From positions 1 through 47,861 of IMG/VR virus record IMGVR_UViG_3300025276_000052: DNA of 47,861 nucleotides, one strand, 5' to 3'. Both the position numbers and the translations under genes were made by a program. The DNA comes from a virus. Each line of letters begins with the position of its first letter. Position 1 is the first letter of the stretch. Under the pieces are notes generated by a model. That model made no database searches, was not told the origin of the DNA, and worked only from the letters and a program-made list of their open reading frames with translations. This document shows positions 38,131 through 47,427 of the stretch, piece after piece.

Positions 38131-38910
38131 TTATGGGTAGCTTTTCATTACTTCAGACTCTACCGTAAAAAGGTTTATAGGGATTGTGTCTACATTTGTA
38201 ATTGTGAAGACACCGTAGTGTCCTAATATACCGTGCGATTCTGCTACTGCATTTTTAATGTATAAGAAAAAAGCATCTTGAATTGGTATCGCTACTGCAG
38301 GTGCTGCAATATTTATCACTATATTATTTACGCCATTTGGCAAATCAATATTTATTGATGTTATTGTTCCTGCTAACTGAGGAGCGGTATATGGTGGCAA
38401 TGCAAAATAAAGCGCATCTCCAACTGACATTATTGTAGACAAATCTGTAGACAAATCAAAAGAAACTATTGTTCCCCCTGTAACTGACTCACTTCGTCCA
38501 ATACCATTTAAAGAACGTAAAACGTATTCACTAGCTTGTGCAGGAATAGTTCCTGCGTTTCTTACAAAAGCATAAAAACTTCCTTCTTTTTCTTCATAAT
38601 AAGATGCTTCAACAAAACCTCCTACTTGTATATCACTAGCAAGCGTAATAGACCATCTTGAATCTCCCTCTAAATTAATTGTTTTAAAAATTTTATTTTC
38701 AAGAGGATTATCATTAAAAACAGATGTAACAGTACTATTGTATTGAACACCGTAGAAGTTGTTTCGTGTTTCGTTTGTGTTATGACGGTAAAGGTTACCC
38801 CCGTTAAATGAATAGAAGTAGTTATTCATACCTATCATGTAATCAGGGTCATAAGAATAGAATGAAGGCCATCCATTTACTCCTTCGTCATATACTAAAG
38901 TGTTTGCCAT
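38131..38910 (-). CDS. virion structural protein (259 residues)
   Basis: The protein begins MANTLVYDEGVNGWPSFYSY, then 'DPDYMIGMNNYFYSFNGGNL' and 'LENKIFKTINLEGDSRWSI'. This is the pattern 'W.SF.SY.Pd.mi.mn..fyS...G.ly.H' that I know from virion proteins of marine phages. The rest is beta-rich with Ile/Val/Thr strands. It lies in the tail/structural operon downstream of the stabilisation protein. The exact position in the virion is unknown. Confidence 0.65.
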   Translation of the reverse strand: MANTLVYDEGVNGWPSFYSYDPDYMIGMNNYFYSFNGGNLYRHNTNETRNNFYGVQYNSTVTSVFNDNPLENKIFKTINLEGDSRWSITLASDIQVGGFVEASYYEEKEGSFYAFVRNAGTIPAQASEYVLRSLNGIGRSESVTGGTIVSFDLSTDLSTIMSVGDALYFALPPYTAPQLAGTITSINIDLPNGVNNIVINIAAPAVAIPIQDAFFLYIKNAVAESHGILGHYGVFTITNVDTIPINLFTVESEVMKSYP

Positions 38911-38913
38911 TAT

Positions 38914-39141
38914 TTATTTTTTAATATTATTTCCATTTTGTTTCCAATCTATCCAAAAACCTACCGCAACCATTAAGTGTAAAAATATAGATAAACCATA
39001 TTCATACATATTATGCCATGTTGCAAAATGTAAGTGTACATGGCCTATCACCCAAAACGGTATAGCCATTTGTTGACTGTACCATATTAAAAAGAATATT
39101 ACAAATCTTTTTATTCCGCACAATGTACTATATCTCCGCAT
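38914..39141 (-). CDS. small membrane protein (75 residues)
   Basis: Two hydrophobic stretches (RFVIFFLIWYSQQMAIPFWV; IFLHLMVAVGFWIDW) and a lysine-rich end (KQNGNNIKK) suggest two membrane helices. It overlaps the upstream gene by 31 bases. An internal Met at residue 25 could be a second start, giving a one-helix form. The holin is elsewhere, so this may be a second lysis or entry protein. Real, but function unknown. Confidence 0.45.
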   Translation of the reverse strand: MRRYSTLCGIKRFVIFFLIWYSQQMAIPFWVIGHVHLHFATWHNMYEYGLSIFLHLMVAVGFWIDWKQNGNNIKK

Positions 39142-40226
39142 TCATAAACTATTCCGTTAGTCGCAGTTGCATCAGGTGTTGCTCCTGAATTTAATTGTTG
39201 AATTGTTCCACAATAAGTTGCTCCTACTCCCGGTGTTCCTACTTGAAATTGAATAACATCTCCAATTACATTATTGAATGTATTTGCAACTGTGTAATCT
39301 AAAGCACTTGTACAATCTCTAAGTTGAGCAGTATCACAGTTTGCTATTTCTTCTATAATACCATTAGTTACTTTAATATATTTTGCACTATCTATTCCAT
39401 AATAACCATTGGCTGCTTCTAACACTCCATTTGTGTCTTGAAATACGAAATCATGCAATGCAGGAACTCCTGCAGTACCTGTTACAGGCATATTATAAAG
39501 AAGTGAGTCTCTAACTTTTGCACAAGCTCCTCCTGATTCTGCATTATCAACAGTTGTGGTATTAAAGCTTATTAACTTTTGAGGACAGTCTACAGTAACA
39601 TTCCATCCTGTAGTTGGGCAAGGCCCAATCATTTCTAGACTTATAACACTTGGAGTTGCAGCAGGCTTTGGTATAGCCATTGTACAAATCCCCGGAGAAG
39701 TTGCAGTTAATGCAAGTTGACCGGATATTATATTTCTACTATCTGTAGCTCCACTATCTACAAAAGCTCCTCCTACATAAGTATTAATAGGAACATTTGA
39801 AATAAGTTTTGGTAAGCCACAATTTGAAGTAGTAGCACCTACGTAAGTTGGAGTTCCGTTTTTTAATCCTTGTAAATAACCATAAATCTCAGAACTAAGT
39901 TTATTATTAACTACACTATTATAAGTTGCCTTTATACCATCAGGTATTCCTGAAGGCACAAAACGAATTCTAACTGCTCCTGTATCAGAACCAAGATTTA
40001 CATCAAGACGAAAAATACCTGTTCCTCCTGCTGCTGAAACACTTGTTCCACAAGCAGTTGAACAACTATCACATATTTGTTCTGCTAATAATACACCATT
40101 TAATTGTTGTCTGCTTATAACTGAATCTGAATAAAATTGGTCAGGTGCAAGTGTCGTTAATGCAATATCTGCATAAACTGAAGTAGAGTTATTTAATGTT
40201 AATCCGTCTAAATAAAATGTTGCCAT
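39111..40226 (-). CDS. virion protein, Cys-containing, beta-rich (371 residues)
   Basis: The Met at MATFYLDGLTLNNSTSVYAD is chosen. It follows an AAATCAAATT-type leader and avoids overlap with the stabilisation gene, which the 14-codon-longer frame would cause. 'DQFYSDS' and 'LLAEQICDSCSTACG' near the N-terminus match a short module found in many marine-phage structural proteins ('DGyYsDg...R......lp...C.sC'). The rest is Gly/Thr/Ser-rich beta sequence with several cysteines (CAKVRDSLLY; CDTAQLRDCTSALDY). It could be a tail or fibre component assembled on the stabilisation protein encoded just upstream. Confidence 0.6.
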   Translation of the reverse strand: MATFYLDGLTLNNSTSVYADIALTTLAPDQFYSDSVISRQQLNGVLLAEQICDSCSTACGTSVSAAGGTGIFRLDVNLGSDTGAVRIRFVPSGIPDGIKATYNSVVNNKLSSEIYGYLQGLKNGTPTYVGATTSNCGLPKLISNVPINTYVGGAFVDSGATDSRNIISGQLALTATSPGICTMAIPKPAATPSVISLEMIGPCPTTGWNVTVDCPQKLISFNTTTVDNAESGGACAKVRDSLLYNMPVTGTAGVPALHDFVFQDTNGVLEAANGYYGIDSAKYIKVTNGIIEEIANCDTAQLRDCTSALDYTVANTFNNVIGDVIQFQVGTPGVGATYCGTIQQLNSGATPDATATNGIVYECGDIVHCAE

Positions 40227-40240
40227 AATTTGATTTATTT

Positions 40241-43200
40241 TTAAGTTGGTTGTGATACACAACAACAAGCGTTAATTGCATTTGAACCAACACATAAGTC
40301 TATTCCTGTACTACTTCTATAATCCCAAATTAGATATAACTTGCTACCTGTACTAGGCATTCTAAAAGATGCCGTATAAGCAGTATTACCATTTGTTGGG
40401 GTTACAATAGGTGTTACAAGTGTTGAAGCCGTTACCAATGAATTTATATCAGCAGCATTATTACCATAAGCAGTATCGGTTCTTAAGAATCTAAATGAAT
40501 CTTCTTTTACTAAGAAATCATAATCATCAAATCCAACTTTGTTTGATAGCATTGTTATTAAAGCATTGTCGGCAGGAATTACTCCTCCTCCTTGGAATCC
40601 TTTAATTTCTTTAAATAAAGATACAATTGGTGAAGCACCTGTTAAGAATTCTACACTTTCCGTATGTAACGGAGAAATAAATGTTCCATCTGACCATCTA
40701 TATTCATCTGTAATAAACTTACCTCCGTCATTGTTGGAGTTTAAGTGAATTAGATTTATTGTAATTTCTTTAGAATCCGGACACTCATACGTTAATTCAA
40801 TTGTTCCCGTTCCTAGAGTTTCTAATACTACATCAACAGTATCAACATTAACTTGGTTTTTATTAAATGTTAACACTCCATTTGCAACTACGCTTCCTGT
40901 TGTAAAAGTTTGTGCATTATATGTAGCTGATACAATAATAGGATTGCCTTCTGCTGAAAGAAATGAGTAACGTAAATCAACCTCTCCAACAAGAGCACCT
41001 AGGCTAACACAGAACTCATATCTATTACTTCCTAGCGATGTATAGGTCTGTGTAATACCACAACTTATACAAGGTATAGGATTAGGTGTTTTAATATTAT
41101 TATTGCTTAAAACGTACTCATTCATGTAAGGGTCAAACCCTCCTAGTTTTTGAGTTTCAAAAGAAGACGTAAATAAATCTCTAAAATATCCTCTTAATCC
41201 AACTTTTGATACTACTACTAATTGTTCGCTTTTAGCACTTGTTCCTTTTAACAATATTACTGCACCTCTTTTGGCATCAGTAAAATATTTAGAATCACCA
41301 TATAGTGCAAAACTTTCAGGATTTGAACTAATACCATATTCTTCAATTCTTGCTATCTGAGTTCCTAAAACTAAAGGAACTGTAGTTAATAAATTTCCTG
41401 CACCTGCATCAGAAAGTAAATTCTTTCCTGACAAGACATAAGATATTTTATCTTCCTGCAAAACAAGAACATCTGTCTCTCTTGCAAAAAGTTTTTGAAT
41501 AGGCCCAAACGATGCTTCTAATGCTTTAAAATTTAGCAAGCCTCCGTTAAACTCATTTAATTTATTAACGTTTGATTCTTCATTATAGATACCACTATAA
41601 GTAATATCTGAAAATCTTTCTGCTTGTTGGAACTCTGTACCTTGAGTTGTAAGTGCTCGATTACCTAACACTAATGGTCTTCCTGTAATAGAATCTTGTA
41701 TTTTAAAACTTTCTACACCATTCCCAAAAGCAAAACAATTAAAGAAATCTGTTTTAATTATTGCAGGAGTATTAGTTGCTATAACTTGATTTTGTGTATT
41801 ACCTGTATGTTGACCTAAAGCATCTATAGGAAATGAATCTGAAGACTCATACCATAAATCAGGTTCTGCATCTTGTGCATTTGATTCAAAAACAATTGCA
41901 GTTACTGACCTTATAACAGTAATATTAACCTCTAAACGAGTTGCTTTTCTGTCGTTACCACCATACCCTTTAGTTGACCTTACTTGAAAGAAAGTACGTT
42001 GTTGAGGAGTTCCGGGAGAAGTTGTACCAACATAACAAGAAATTCTATTAACCTCACAACTTAAAAAGCCGGGAGTAGTTTGATAATTTGGGCCTGTAAC
42101 ACCTTCAACGTTTGTTTCTTGGCTTTCCAATGCAGCTCCTATATTATCTCCCTCAAACCATTCTTTAAAATTGTTATATAATGATGAGGAAGTAAATGTT
42201 GCATCAACTTCCCAACGTTTTGCAGGAACGCCTCCTTTACCTTTTCTTCTGTTTTTAATAACCATTGTTATACGAGTACCTTGTGGTATTGTATAATCTA
42301 TAAATTGTCCGGGAATTGCAACGTTTTCTACATCAACAGGATAACTTATTGCTCGACATCCACCATTATTCGGCCCTACTACTTTTTCTCCATAAGCAAT
42401 TACAGGATAGTCTCCAAGCTGAGTATTAAAATTATTTGCTTGAATTTTCATATAAGTTCCTGCGGGAACTAATAAAGTTTCATCTGCAGAGCCAACAGGA
42501 GGAGGGTCTAAAAATTCTCGTGGTTGTGCTTTTTTCTCTAAAACAGTTGTTCTAGTACATCTTTGTCTAGGGCCATTCGTATCTGTTTTAACAAACAACT
42601 CATCACCTTCTTCTATTTTTTGAGAATTCTGTCCGTCAACTAAAAAGAATGTTGCGCCTGATGATGGGTCTCTAAAAAAGAAATTTGAATATATTATATC
42701 ATATTCTGACTTATCAGGTTTAATACAAAACTTATATCTTTTAGCCCATGAAGGAGCTATTTGTTCCGTAGGAATGGTTACGCTTATAGTATTAACTGTA
42801 TCAGATAAAGAACAAGGAACGTGTTGTGTGTTATTAGCACTTACAAGAGCTGATGATGACCTGTTAAATTCATCCATATAAACAATAGCCACTTCATAAT
42901 CTCTATTGCTTTTTAAACTTTTAGGGTCTCCAATTTCTTGAAATGCTGATTGAGCAAGTCTTATGTCATAATATGCATAAACTGTTTGTGTAACATCTGC
43001 AGGAATTAAAGAGTCAACATACTGTACTGCAAGAAGTTGAAATGTAATTTTCTCTGAAGTAGGACTTGATATTATTTCAATAGGTTGGTTTACTGCACTA
43101 ATACCACTCTTAACTTTAAATAAATCATTTACGTCATTTTCAACTATACAATTAAATGCATCAGTAAACGTAGCTCCTTGACATGAATCTTGCACAGGCA

Positions 43201-44641
43201 AAATACCTGCAACTGAACCAACTCTGTCTATAAAATCTGTATTAATTGAAAGTGCATATGCACTTGTATAATCTTGTTGAAGTGTATAAATAAAATTAAC
43301 CTGAACGTCTGCCTGTTCTTCTGTTGGGAAAGGAGTTTGTCCGGTATAACTATTAAACTTAAAACTTATATCAATATCTATAACAGAACCTGCTTTTAAA
43401 ACAAGACCTGTTAAGTCAATTGAAAATTTAGCTTTAGAAGTTACATTACCATCAATTGTAAAATTAGCATCTAATGTTTCTGTTTCTATTGTTGAACTAC
43501 CTACTTGTTGAGAATCTAATTCAAGAAAATATAAGAATTGAGTAGGAGTTGAAACTCCTTCAGAATTTACTCTTGCTAAGTCATAACCTTCTGTGTAGTT
43601 CCCATACATAAGCCTATTCCCCATAAGGGTTTGAGCTTGAGCAATTTTAGGAACATTATCAAATAATCTTAATATTTCTCCTGAAGGTAATATTGTAAAA
43701 ATCTTACTATTACTAAATGTAAAAGTATAATCTGTATTGTCAGCGTACCCTAAGTCTTCTTTGTTTAATTTCTCTATAACTTTAATTACAGAACTATTCA
43801 TGTCCTTAAACAAAAGGTCTATCTCTGTAACAAGTGGCCCTCCTGAATTGTAAGTTACATCACACATGTTTGACGTGTTTAACATTCCTGCATTTAAAGC
43901 AGTAGCTAAATCATAATCAAATATGTTAGGAATAAAAGAAGGTTCACTAAACTGCGATGTTGCAGAATATTCACCATCTTCATATCTATATCTATATGCA
44001 AAACAAATAAATCTGTTTTGTAAAAAATTATCTTCTGTATTGGTAAATAATGGAACAATACTCGGAGAAGTTGTTGGTGGTTTTTTAATCACCTTAATTG
44101 ACTCCGCACTAAATCCATCTATATTCCCAACAGGATTCCCATAATTTTTTGTAATATTAAATTGTCTTGGAGGATTAATGTTGTCTGTAAAGAAAACTAA
44201 GTCTTCTATTTTGTCTACTCCTGTAATAAGAAATTTATTATCAAAGTCTAATGTGGTATTTACTCCACCTCCATCATTTATACTTATAATATGATAAGTA
44301 AGTAAATCAGTTATAGTATTGTATGACAATATCATATCTACTTTTCCTGTAATAGAAACTTCTACAGGTTCTGTATTAGATGTAATAAACCAATATACAG
44401 TTTCATTAGCACCATCCTCAAAAGCTCCAATACAACGAGCTCCTACTAAAAGAGTTCCTTCATATCTAATATCAGTAAGTTTGTCGTTTCCTTTTGTGTT
44501 CTCAACAACTCCTATTTCAGAACCTTCTGTAGAACCCATACGGATATTTAATGCATCAATGTACTCCCCGTTTGGCACGAGTCGTTCATCAACCATTTTG
44601 TTCATTTTACCCTGTATAAAATTTCTTGAAAGATTTGCCAT
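40241..44641 (-). CDS. tail stabilisation ('muzzle'-like) protein (1466 residues)
   Basis: The N-terminus 'MANLSRNFIQGKMNKMVDER' and then 'LVPNGEYIDALNIRMGSTEG' and 'EIGVVENTKGN' form the hallmark of the large tail-stabilisation (P22 gp10-like, 'muzzle' in crAss-like phages) family of marine and crAss-like podoviruses. The family is long and beta-rich, and this copy contains many 'YRYEDGEYSATSQFSEPSF'-type units. It attaches below the ring proteins and closes the short tail. Near the C-terminus a small Cys-rich end (NACCCVSQPT) stands out. It starts one base after the 308-residue connector gene, fitting a co-translated tail operon. The muzzle assignment is inference from pattern and position. 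Confidence 0.7.
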   Translation of the reverse strand: MANLSRNFIQGKMNKMVDERLVPNGEYIDALNIRMGSTEGSEIGVVENTKGNDKLTDIRYEGTLLVGARCIGAFEDGANETVYWFITSNTEPVEVSITGKVDMILSYNTITDLLTYHIISINDGGGVNTTLDFDNKFLITGVDKIEDLVFFTDNINPPRQFNITKNYGNPVGNIDGFSAESIKVIKKPPTTSPSIVPLFTNTEDNFLQNRFICFAYRYRYEDGEYSATSQFSEPSFIPNIFDYDLATALNAGMLNTSNMCDVTYNSGGPLVTEIDLLFKDMNSSVIKVIEKLNKEDLGYADNTDYTFTFSNSKIFTILPSGEILRLFDNVPKIAQAQTLMGNRLMYGNYTEGYDLARVNSEGVSTPTQFLYFLELDSQQVGSSTIETETLDANFTIDGNVTSKAKFSIDLTGLVLKAGSVIDIDISFKFNSYTGQTPFPTEEQADVQVNFIYTLQQDYTSAYALSINTDFIDRVGSVAGILPVQDSCQGATFTDAFNCIVENDVNDLFKVKSGISAVNQPIEIISSPTSEKITFQLLAVQYVDSLIPADVTQTVYAYYDIRLAQSAFQEIGDPKSLKSNRDYEVAIVYMDEFNRSSSALVSANNTQHVPCSLSDTVNTISVTIPTEQIAPSWAKRYKFCIKPDKSEYDIIYSNFFFRDPSSGATFFLVDGQNSQKIEEGDELFVKTDTNGPRQRCTRTTVLEKKAQPREFLDPPPVGSADETLLVPAGTYMKIQANNFNTQLGDYPVIAYGEKVVGPNNGGCRAISYPVDVENVAIPGQFIDYTIPQGTRITMVIKNRRKGKGGVPAKRWEVDATFTSSSLYNNFKEWFEGDNIGAALESQETNVEGVTGPNYQTTPGFLSCEVNRISCYVGTTSPGTPQQRTFFQVRSTKGYGGNDRKATRLEVNITVIRSVTAIVFESNAQDAEPDLWYESSDSFPIDALGQHTGNTQNQVIATNTPAIIKTDFFNCFAFGNGVESFKIQDSITGRPLVLGNRALTTQGTEFQQAERFSDITYSGIYNEESNVNKLNEFNGGLLNFKALEASFGPIQKLFARETDVLVLQEDKISYVLSGKNLLSDAGAGNLLTTVPLVLGTQIARIEEYGISSNPESFALYGDSKYFTDAKRGAVILLKGTSAKSEQLVVVSKVGLRGYFRDLFTSSFETQKLGGFDPYMNEYVLSNNNIKTPNPIPCISCGITQTYTSLGSNRYEFCVSLGALVGEVDLRYSFLSAEGNPIIVSATYNAQTFTTGSVVANGVLTFNKNQVNVDTVDVVLETLGTGTIELTYECPDSKEITINLIHLNSNNDGGKFITDEYRWSDGTFISPLHTESVEFLTGASPIVSLFKEIKGFQGGGVIPADNALITMLSNKVGFDDYDFLVKEDSFRFLRTDTAYGNNAADINSLVTASTLVTPIVTPTNGNTAYTASFRMPSTGSKLYLIWDYRSSTGIDLCVGSNAINACCCVSQPT

Positions 44642-44642
44642 A

Positions 44643-45569
44643 CTATTTTATCCATTTATCTTGCCCTCTTAGATTCTGTAATAATCTTCCGGGATGTATG
44701 TTGCTAATTCTAATTTTTGCGTTTCTTAGTAACGCAGTTTTACGCTTAAGCATACGCTTAACAATATATTCTTGAGTACCTACTTTAGAACCAAGTATGG
44801 CATACTCAACTGAAGCATATACATATTCTTCAAATAATTTGTTTACTGTAATTTTACTATCATCACCACCTTCCATACCGTCAGATATGTATTCAAGAAT
44901 CACTAAATTTTGACCTACACTTGAGCTAAAGTTTATTACTCCGGCTTTTCTATCTATAGTAAAAGTTGGATTAGCATTTGCAGTTTCAGTATTTAAACCA
45001 AACCTTGCTCCAATTCCATAATCAAAATACCAATTGCCATCAACGTTATATCCAAGTTGTCCGTCAAATTGACCACCATTCCCGTCTAAATATATACTTG
45101 GTTTAGTTCCTGAAATTCTATCAATATCGATAGTTGAATCTTCAGGTCTTAAAATATTACCTGCTTGGTCAAATAAGACTCTACCTGTTTGGTCTTGAAG
45201 ATATGCTTGAGCACTTTGAGCTTGAATGTTTTCACTTAATGGATATAATATACCATCTCTATACATAGATATCCTAACCCAATTTACATAATCAGGAGGA
45301 AAAACAAATCTAAGACTGTCATCAACTGATAGTTCTAGTATTTTTATTTCTTTAAATGCATCGTAGTTTAATTCCTGAACTGCTCTCTTAGCGTGAAACA
45401 ATATTTTAAATCGTTCTTCGTTATTTACAAGACTATGATTGCCTTGATACATTAACATAAAATTGTTAACTATGTCGTATAATGAGACATATTGATATGA
45501 GCCCCAATTAACATCTTCAGGTGGATTAACTCCATTGTCGTAGTACTGAAATTCTGATATATATGCCAT
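44643..45569 (-). CDS. head-tail connector / tail ring-like protein (308 residues)
   Basis: The protein begins MAYISEFQYYDNGVNPPEDV and has 'YQYVSLYDIVNNFMLMYQGN', then 'ERFKILFHAKRAVQELNYDA', 'ELSVDDSLRFVFPPDYVNWV' and 'RISMYRDGILYPL'. The helix-rich start followed by a 'LPPDYV...RI......G....' strand unit is typical of tail tubular or ring proteins that stack under the portal in P22- and crAss-like phages. It starts within one base of the 317-residue gene upstream and ends next to the muzzle-like gene. No enzyme motif. Ring function is inferred. Confidence 0.6.
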   Translation of the reverse strand: MAYISEFQYYDNGVNPPEDVNWGSYQYVSLYDIVNNFMLMYQGNHSLVNNEERFKILFHAKRAVQELNYDAFKEIKILELSVDDSLRFVFPPDYVNWVRISMYRDGILYPLSENIQAQSAQAYLQDQTGRVLFDQAGNILRPEDSTIDIDRISGTKPSIYLDGNGGQFDGQLGYNVDGNWYFDYGIGARFGLNTETANANPTFTIDRKAGVINFSSSVGQNLVILEYISDGMEGGDDSKITVNKLFEEYVYASVEYAILGSKVGTQEYIVKRMLKRKTALLRNAKIRISNIHPGRLLQNLRGQDKWIK

Positions 45570-46522
45570 TATGATTCTTCTTGGTTATCTTGGTTTTCTT
45601 CTGCTTGTGCAAATGAATAAACATCCGCTTCTCTAATCATAACTCCTGCGTATTGAAGTATTTTTAAAATCAATCCTACTTCATCATCAAGAGGTATTTC
45701 AAAGTCTTGATAATCACTACTACTTTGGTCAAAAACAGGAGTTCCGTTTACCAAAGTGATAAATGTCCATTTTGGTTCTAGAGGATACCTTAAGTATTGT
45801 GCTTTTACCTGACCTATATTACTTATAGTGTTTGGATAAGCAGTTAAGTTATTTGCTTCTTGTGTGTAAGAGGGAAACGTTAAATTTGGTGCAGTAAGTA
45901 ATGAATTGTTTAACATAGTTATTTTACTATGCGTAACTTTTTCTGCTTCTTCAAATTTACTTGTGCTAAGGTATATTGCGTAAGGTCTTCCAATCGCATT
46001 TAAATCATTTCGATTAGTTGTTATTGTTGTTGCATTATCTATAATAGTGACAAGAGCATATTGAACCCCTCCGTTTTCATACGCTATAACATCACCAACA
46101 CTTATACCAACAGTAAAGTCAGCAGTAGAATCTATAAGCTTGTTAGAACCTCCTGTTGTTGCAGTAGTGTTTCCACTCGCTAATAGCGTTTGGTATATTA
46201 TTGCTTTATTTAATAAGTAATAATCATCTCCTGTTGTTAATTGAGATGGAAGCGAATAAAGATTTCCAAGAATTTTTACTAATCCTTTTGTTTCTGAAAA
46301 TATTTCAATAGCTTCTTCTATACCTTTTCGTATATCTGCATACCCCGTTCCTGATTGACGAGCGTTTTCCTTGTTAATCTGATAGTTGTACTCATAAAAA
46401 TAATTTTCAAAGATGTCTAACTGTGCTTGCTTTGCAAATAAGTTAAAATCTGACGGAGATAAATATCCGTAATTGTTTTTATTTAGCACAGACAGAACTG
46501 TATTTCTTACTGTGTTTATCAT
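45569..46522 (-). CDS. head-tail connector-like protein (317 residues)
   Basis: The Met at MINTVRNTVLSVLNKNNYGY is chosen because the promoter-like element and terminator lie just upstream; the frame extends nine codons further, but those codons run into the promoter. The protein has 'YLSPSDFNLFAKQAQLDIFE' and 'NYFYEYNYQINKENARQSGT' near the N-terminus, a helix pattern found in connector and ring proteins of podoviruses. It ends at a one-base overlap with the next connector gene. The acidic tail (FAQAEENQDNQEES) is short. A portal-proximal ring is the likely role. Confidence 0.6.
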   Translation of the reverse strand: MINTVRNTVLSVLNKNNYGYLSPSDFNLFAKQAQLDIFENYFYEYNYQINKENARQSGTGYADIRKGIEEAIEIFSETKGLVKILGNLYSLPSQLTTGDDYYLLNKAIIYQTLLASGNTTATTGGSNKLIDSTADFTVGISVGDVIAYENGGVQYALVTIIDNATTITTNRNDLNAIGRPYAIYLSTSKFEEAEKVTHSKITMLNNSLLTAPNLTFPSYTQEANNLTAYPNTISNIGQVKAQYLRYPLEPKWTFITLVNGTPVFDQSSSDYQDFEIPLDDEVGLILKILQYAGVMIREADVYSFAQAEENQDNQEES

Positions 46523-46536
46523 TATAAACTTTTTTG

Positions 46537-46544
46537 TAAAGATA
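46537..46544 (-). promoter_or_regulatory. -7-like element (TATCTTTA) after a terminator
   Basis: The minus strand reads TTATCTTTAC, one base from TAnnTTTG, directly after the terminator that ends the upstream transcript and 14 bases before the connector-gene start. A terminator-promoter unit would separate capsid and tail expression. Confidence 0.45.
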
Positions 46545-46547
46545 AGC

Positions 46548-46577
46548 AAAAAAAAAGAGGGGCTTAAAATAGCCCCT
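46548..46577 (-). terminator. intrinsic terminator (leftward)
   Basis: Stem AGGGGCT / AGCCCCT with loop TAAAAT, followed on the minus strand by nine T residues after one C. It lies 28 bases after the stop of the 248-residue gene and just before the connector gene. Confidence 0.88.
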
Positions 46578-46605
46578 CCTTTGCTTAATTGAATTTATTG
46601 TTTAA

Positions 46606-47352
46606 TTACTTGAGTAGTTTTTCAAGCATTTTAAGCTCTTCAACACCTTCATCAGTTTGTAAATATGACGCTACAATAAACATAGGGTCTTCGTTGTAAG
46701 GTACTGTAAGCATTCGTGTTTTGTTACTTGTTGTGTTATACCACACTTCTTTTTTATTCTTTCTAAATGTCAATAATCCCTTATCAAAAAACAAGGCAAC
46801 ATTTGCTTGTAATTTTAACATTGGGTCTCCTAAAACATTTATAAAGTTTTGTGGTTCTCTTTTGGCATATACCAAAATATCACGTCTTAATTCTGCAGTT
46901 GAGGTTCTTGAAGTATCTATTCCAAAAAGAACTCTACTTACATTCTCAACCATATCTACACTTAAGTTTCTTGCTTCAATTAAAGCATCTACCTCAAGAT
47001 TAAGAGTATTTACTATTTCCGCAGCATCTGCTGCTTTATCCACCTCAACGAATCGTTTTCCGTTTAAAGGATGTAGTGACATGAATTTCTGTAATACTTG
47101 ATTTTCTTTTCCAACATTTAAAAACCCATCTTCAAAGATAACCGGTTCTAAAATTGCATTACCATCTTGTTCATCCTCGTAAGGACTTTTTTGGTTTTTG
47201 GCATAACGAAGTGCTCGGTTTTCACCTGTGTCTTCATCAAAATGCAATAGAGGAAATCTACGTGAGTTACGTGTTGGCAGCATAAAAGAAAGAGGAGCTG
47301 ATTCTCTTGTTAATTTGTATTGTCTTGCGACAAAAGTTATTTGTTTTTTCAT
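46606..47352 (-). CDS. protein following the capsid gene (248 residues)
   Basis: The protein begins MKKQITFVARQYKLTRESAP, with 'LSFMLPTRNSRRFPLLHFDE' next. The rest is mixed alpha/beta and hydrophilic ('GFLNVGKENQVLQKFMSLHP', 'LRRDILVYAKREPQNFINVL'), ending in a helical tail (VEELKMLEKLLK). Similar proteins directly after the major capsid gene are common in marine phages and are thought to be virion or capsid-assembly proteins. It lies between two terminators, so it forms its own short transcription unit. Function unproven. Confidence 0.6.
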   Translation of the reverse strand: MKKQITFVARQYKLTRESAPLSFMLPTRNSRRFPLLHFDEDTGENRALRYAKNQKSPYEDEQDGNAILEPVIFEDGFLNVGKENQVLQKFMSLHPLNGKRFVEVDKAADAAEIVNTLNLEVDALIEARNLSVDMVENVSRVLFGIDTSRTSTAELRRDILVYAKREPQNFINVLGDPMLKLQANVALFFDKGLLTFRKNKKEVWYNTTSNKTRMLTVPYNEDPMFIVASYLQTDEGVEELKMLEKLLK

Positions 47353-47375
47353 TTGATAAGATTTAAAATTTATGA

Positions 47376-47412
47376 TAAAAAAGGGATAGTGTCCTTGAAG
47401 ACACCATCCCTT
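47376..47412 (-). terminator. terminator after the capsid gene, built around a palindrome copy
   Basis: The minus strand folds AAGGGAT-x-GTGTC ... GACAC-x-ATCCCTT, a stem of about 12 pairs with one mismatch, followed by six T residues. The centre is palindrome copy 10. It lies 15 bases after the stop of the major capsid gene. Confidence 0.85.
47389..47404 (+). repeat. dispersed palindrome copy 10 (in capsid-gene terminator)
   Basis: Reads GTGTCCTTGAAGACAC, the same C variant as at 9752. It forms the upper stem of the terminator at 47376-47412. Confidence 0.85.
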
Positions 47413-47427
47413 ATAATATTAATCTTC

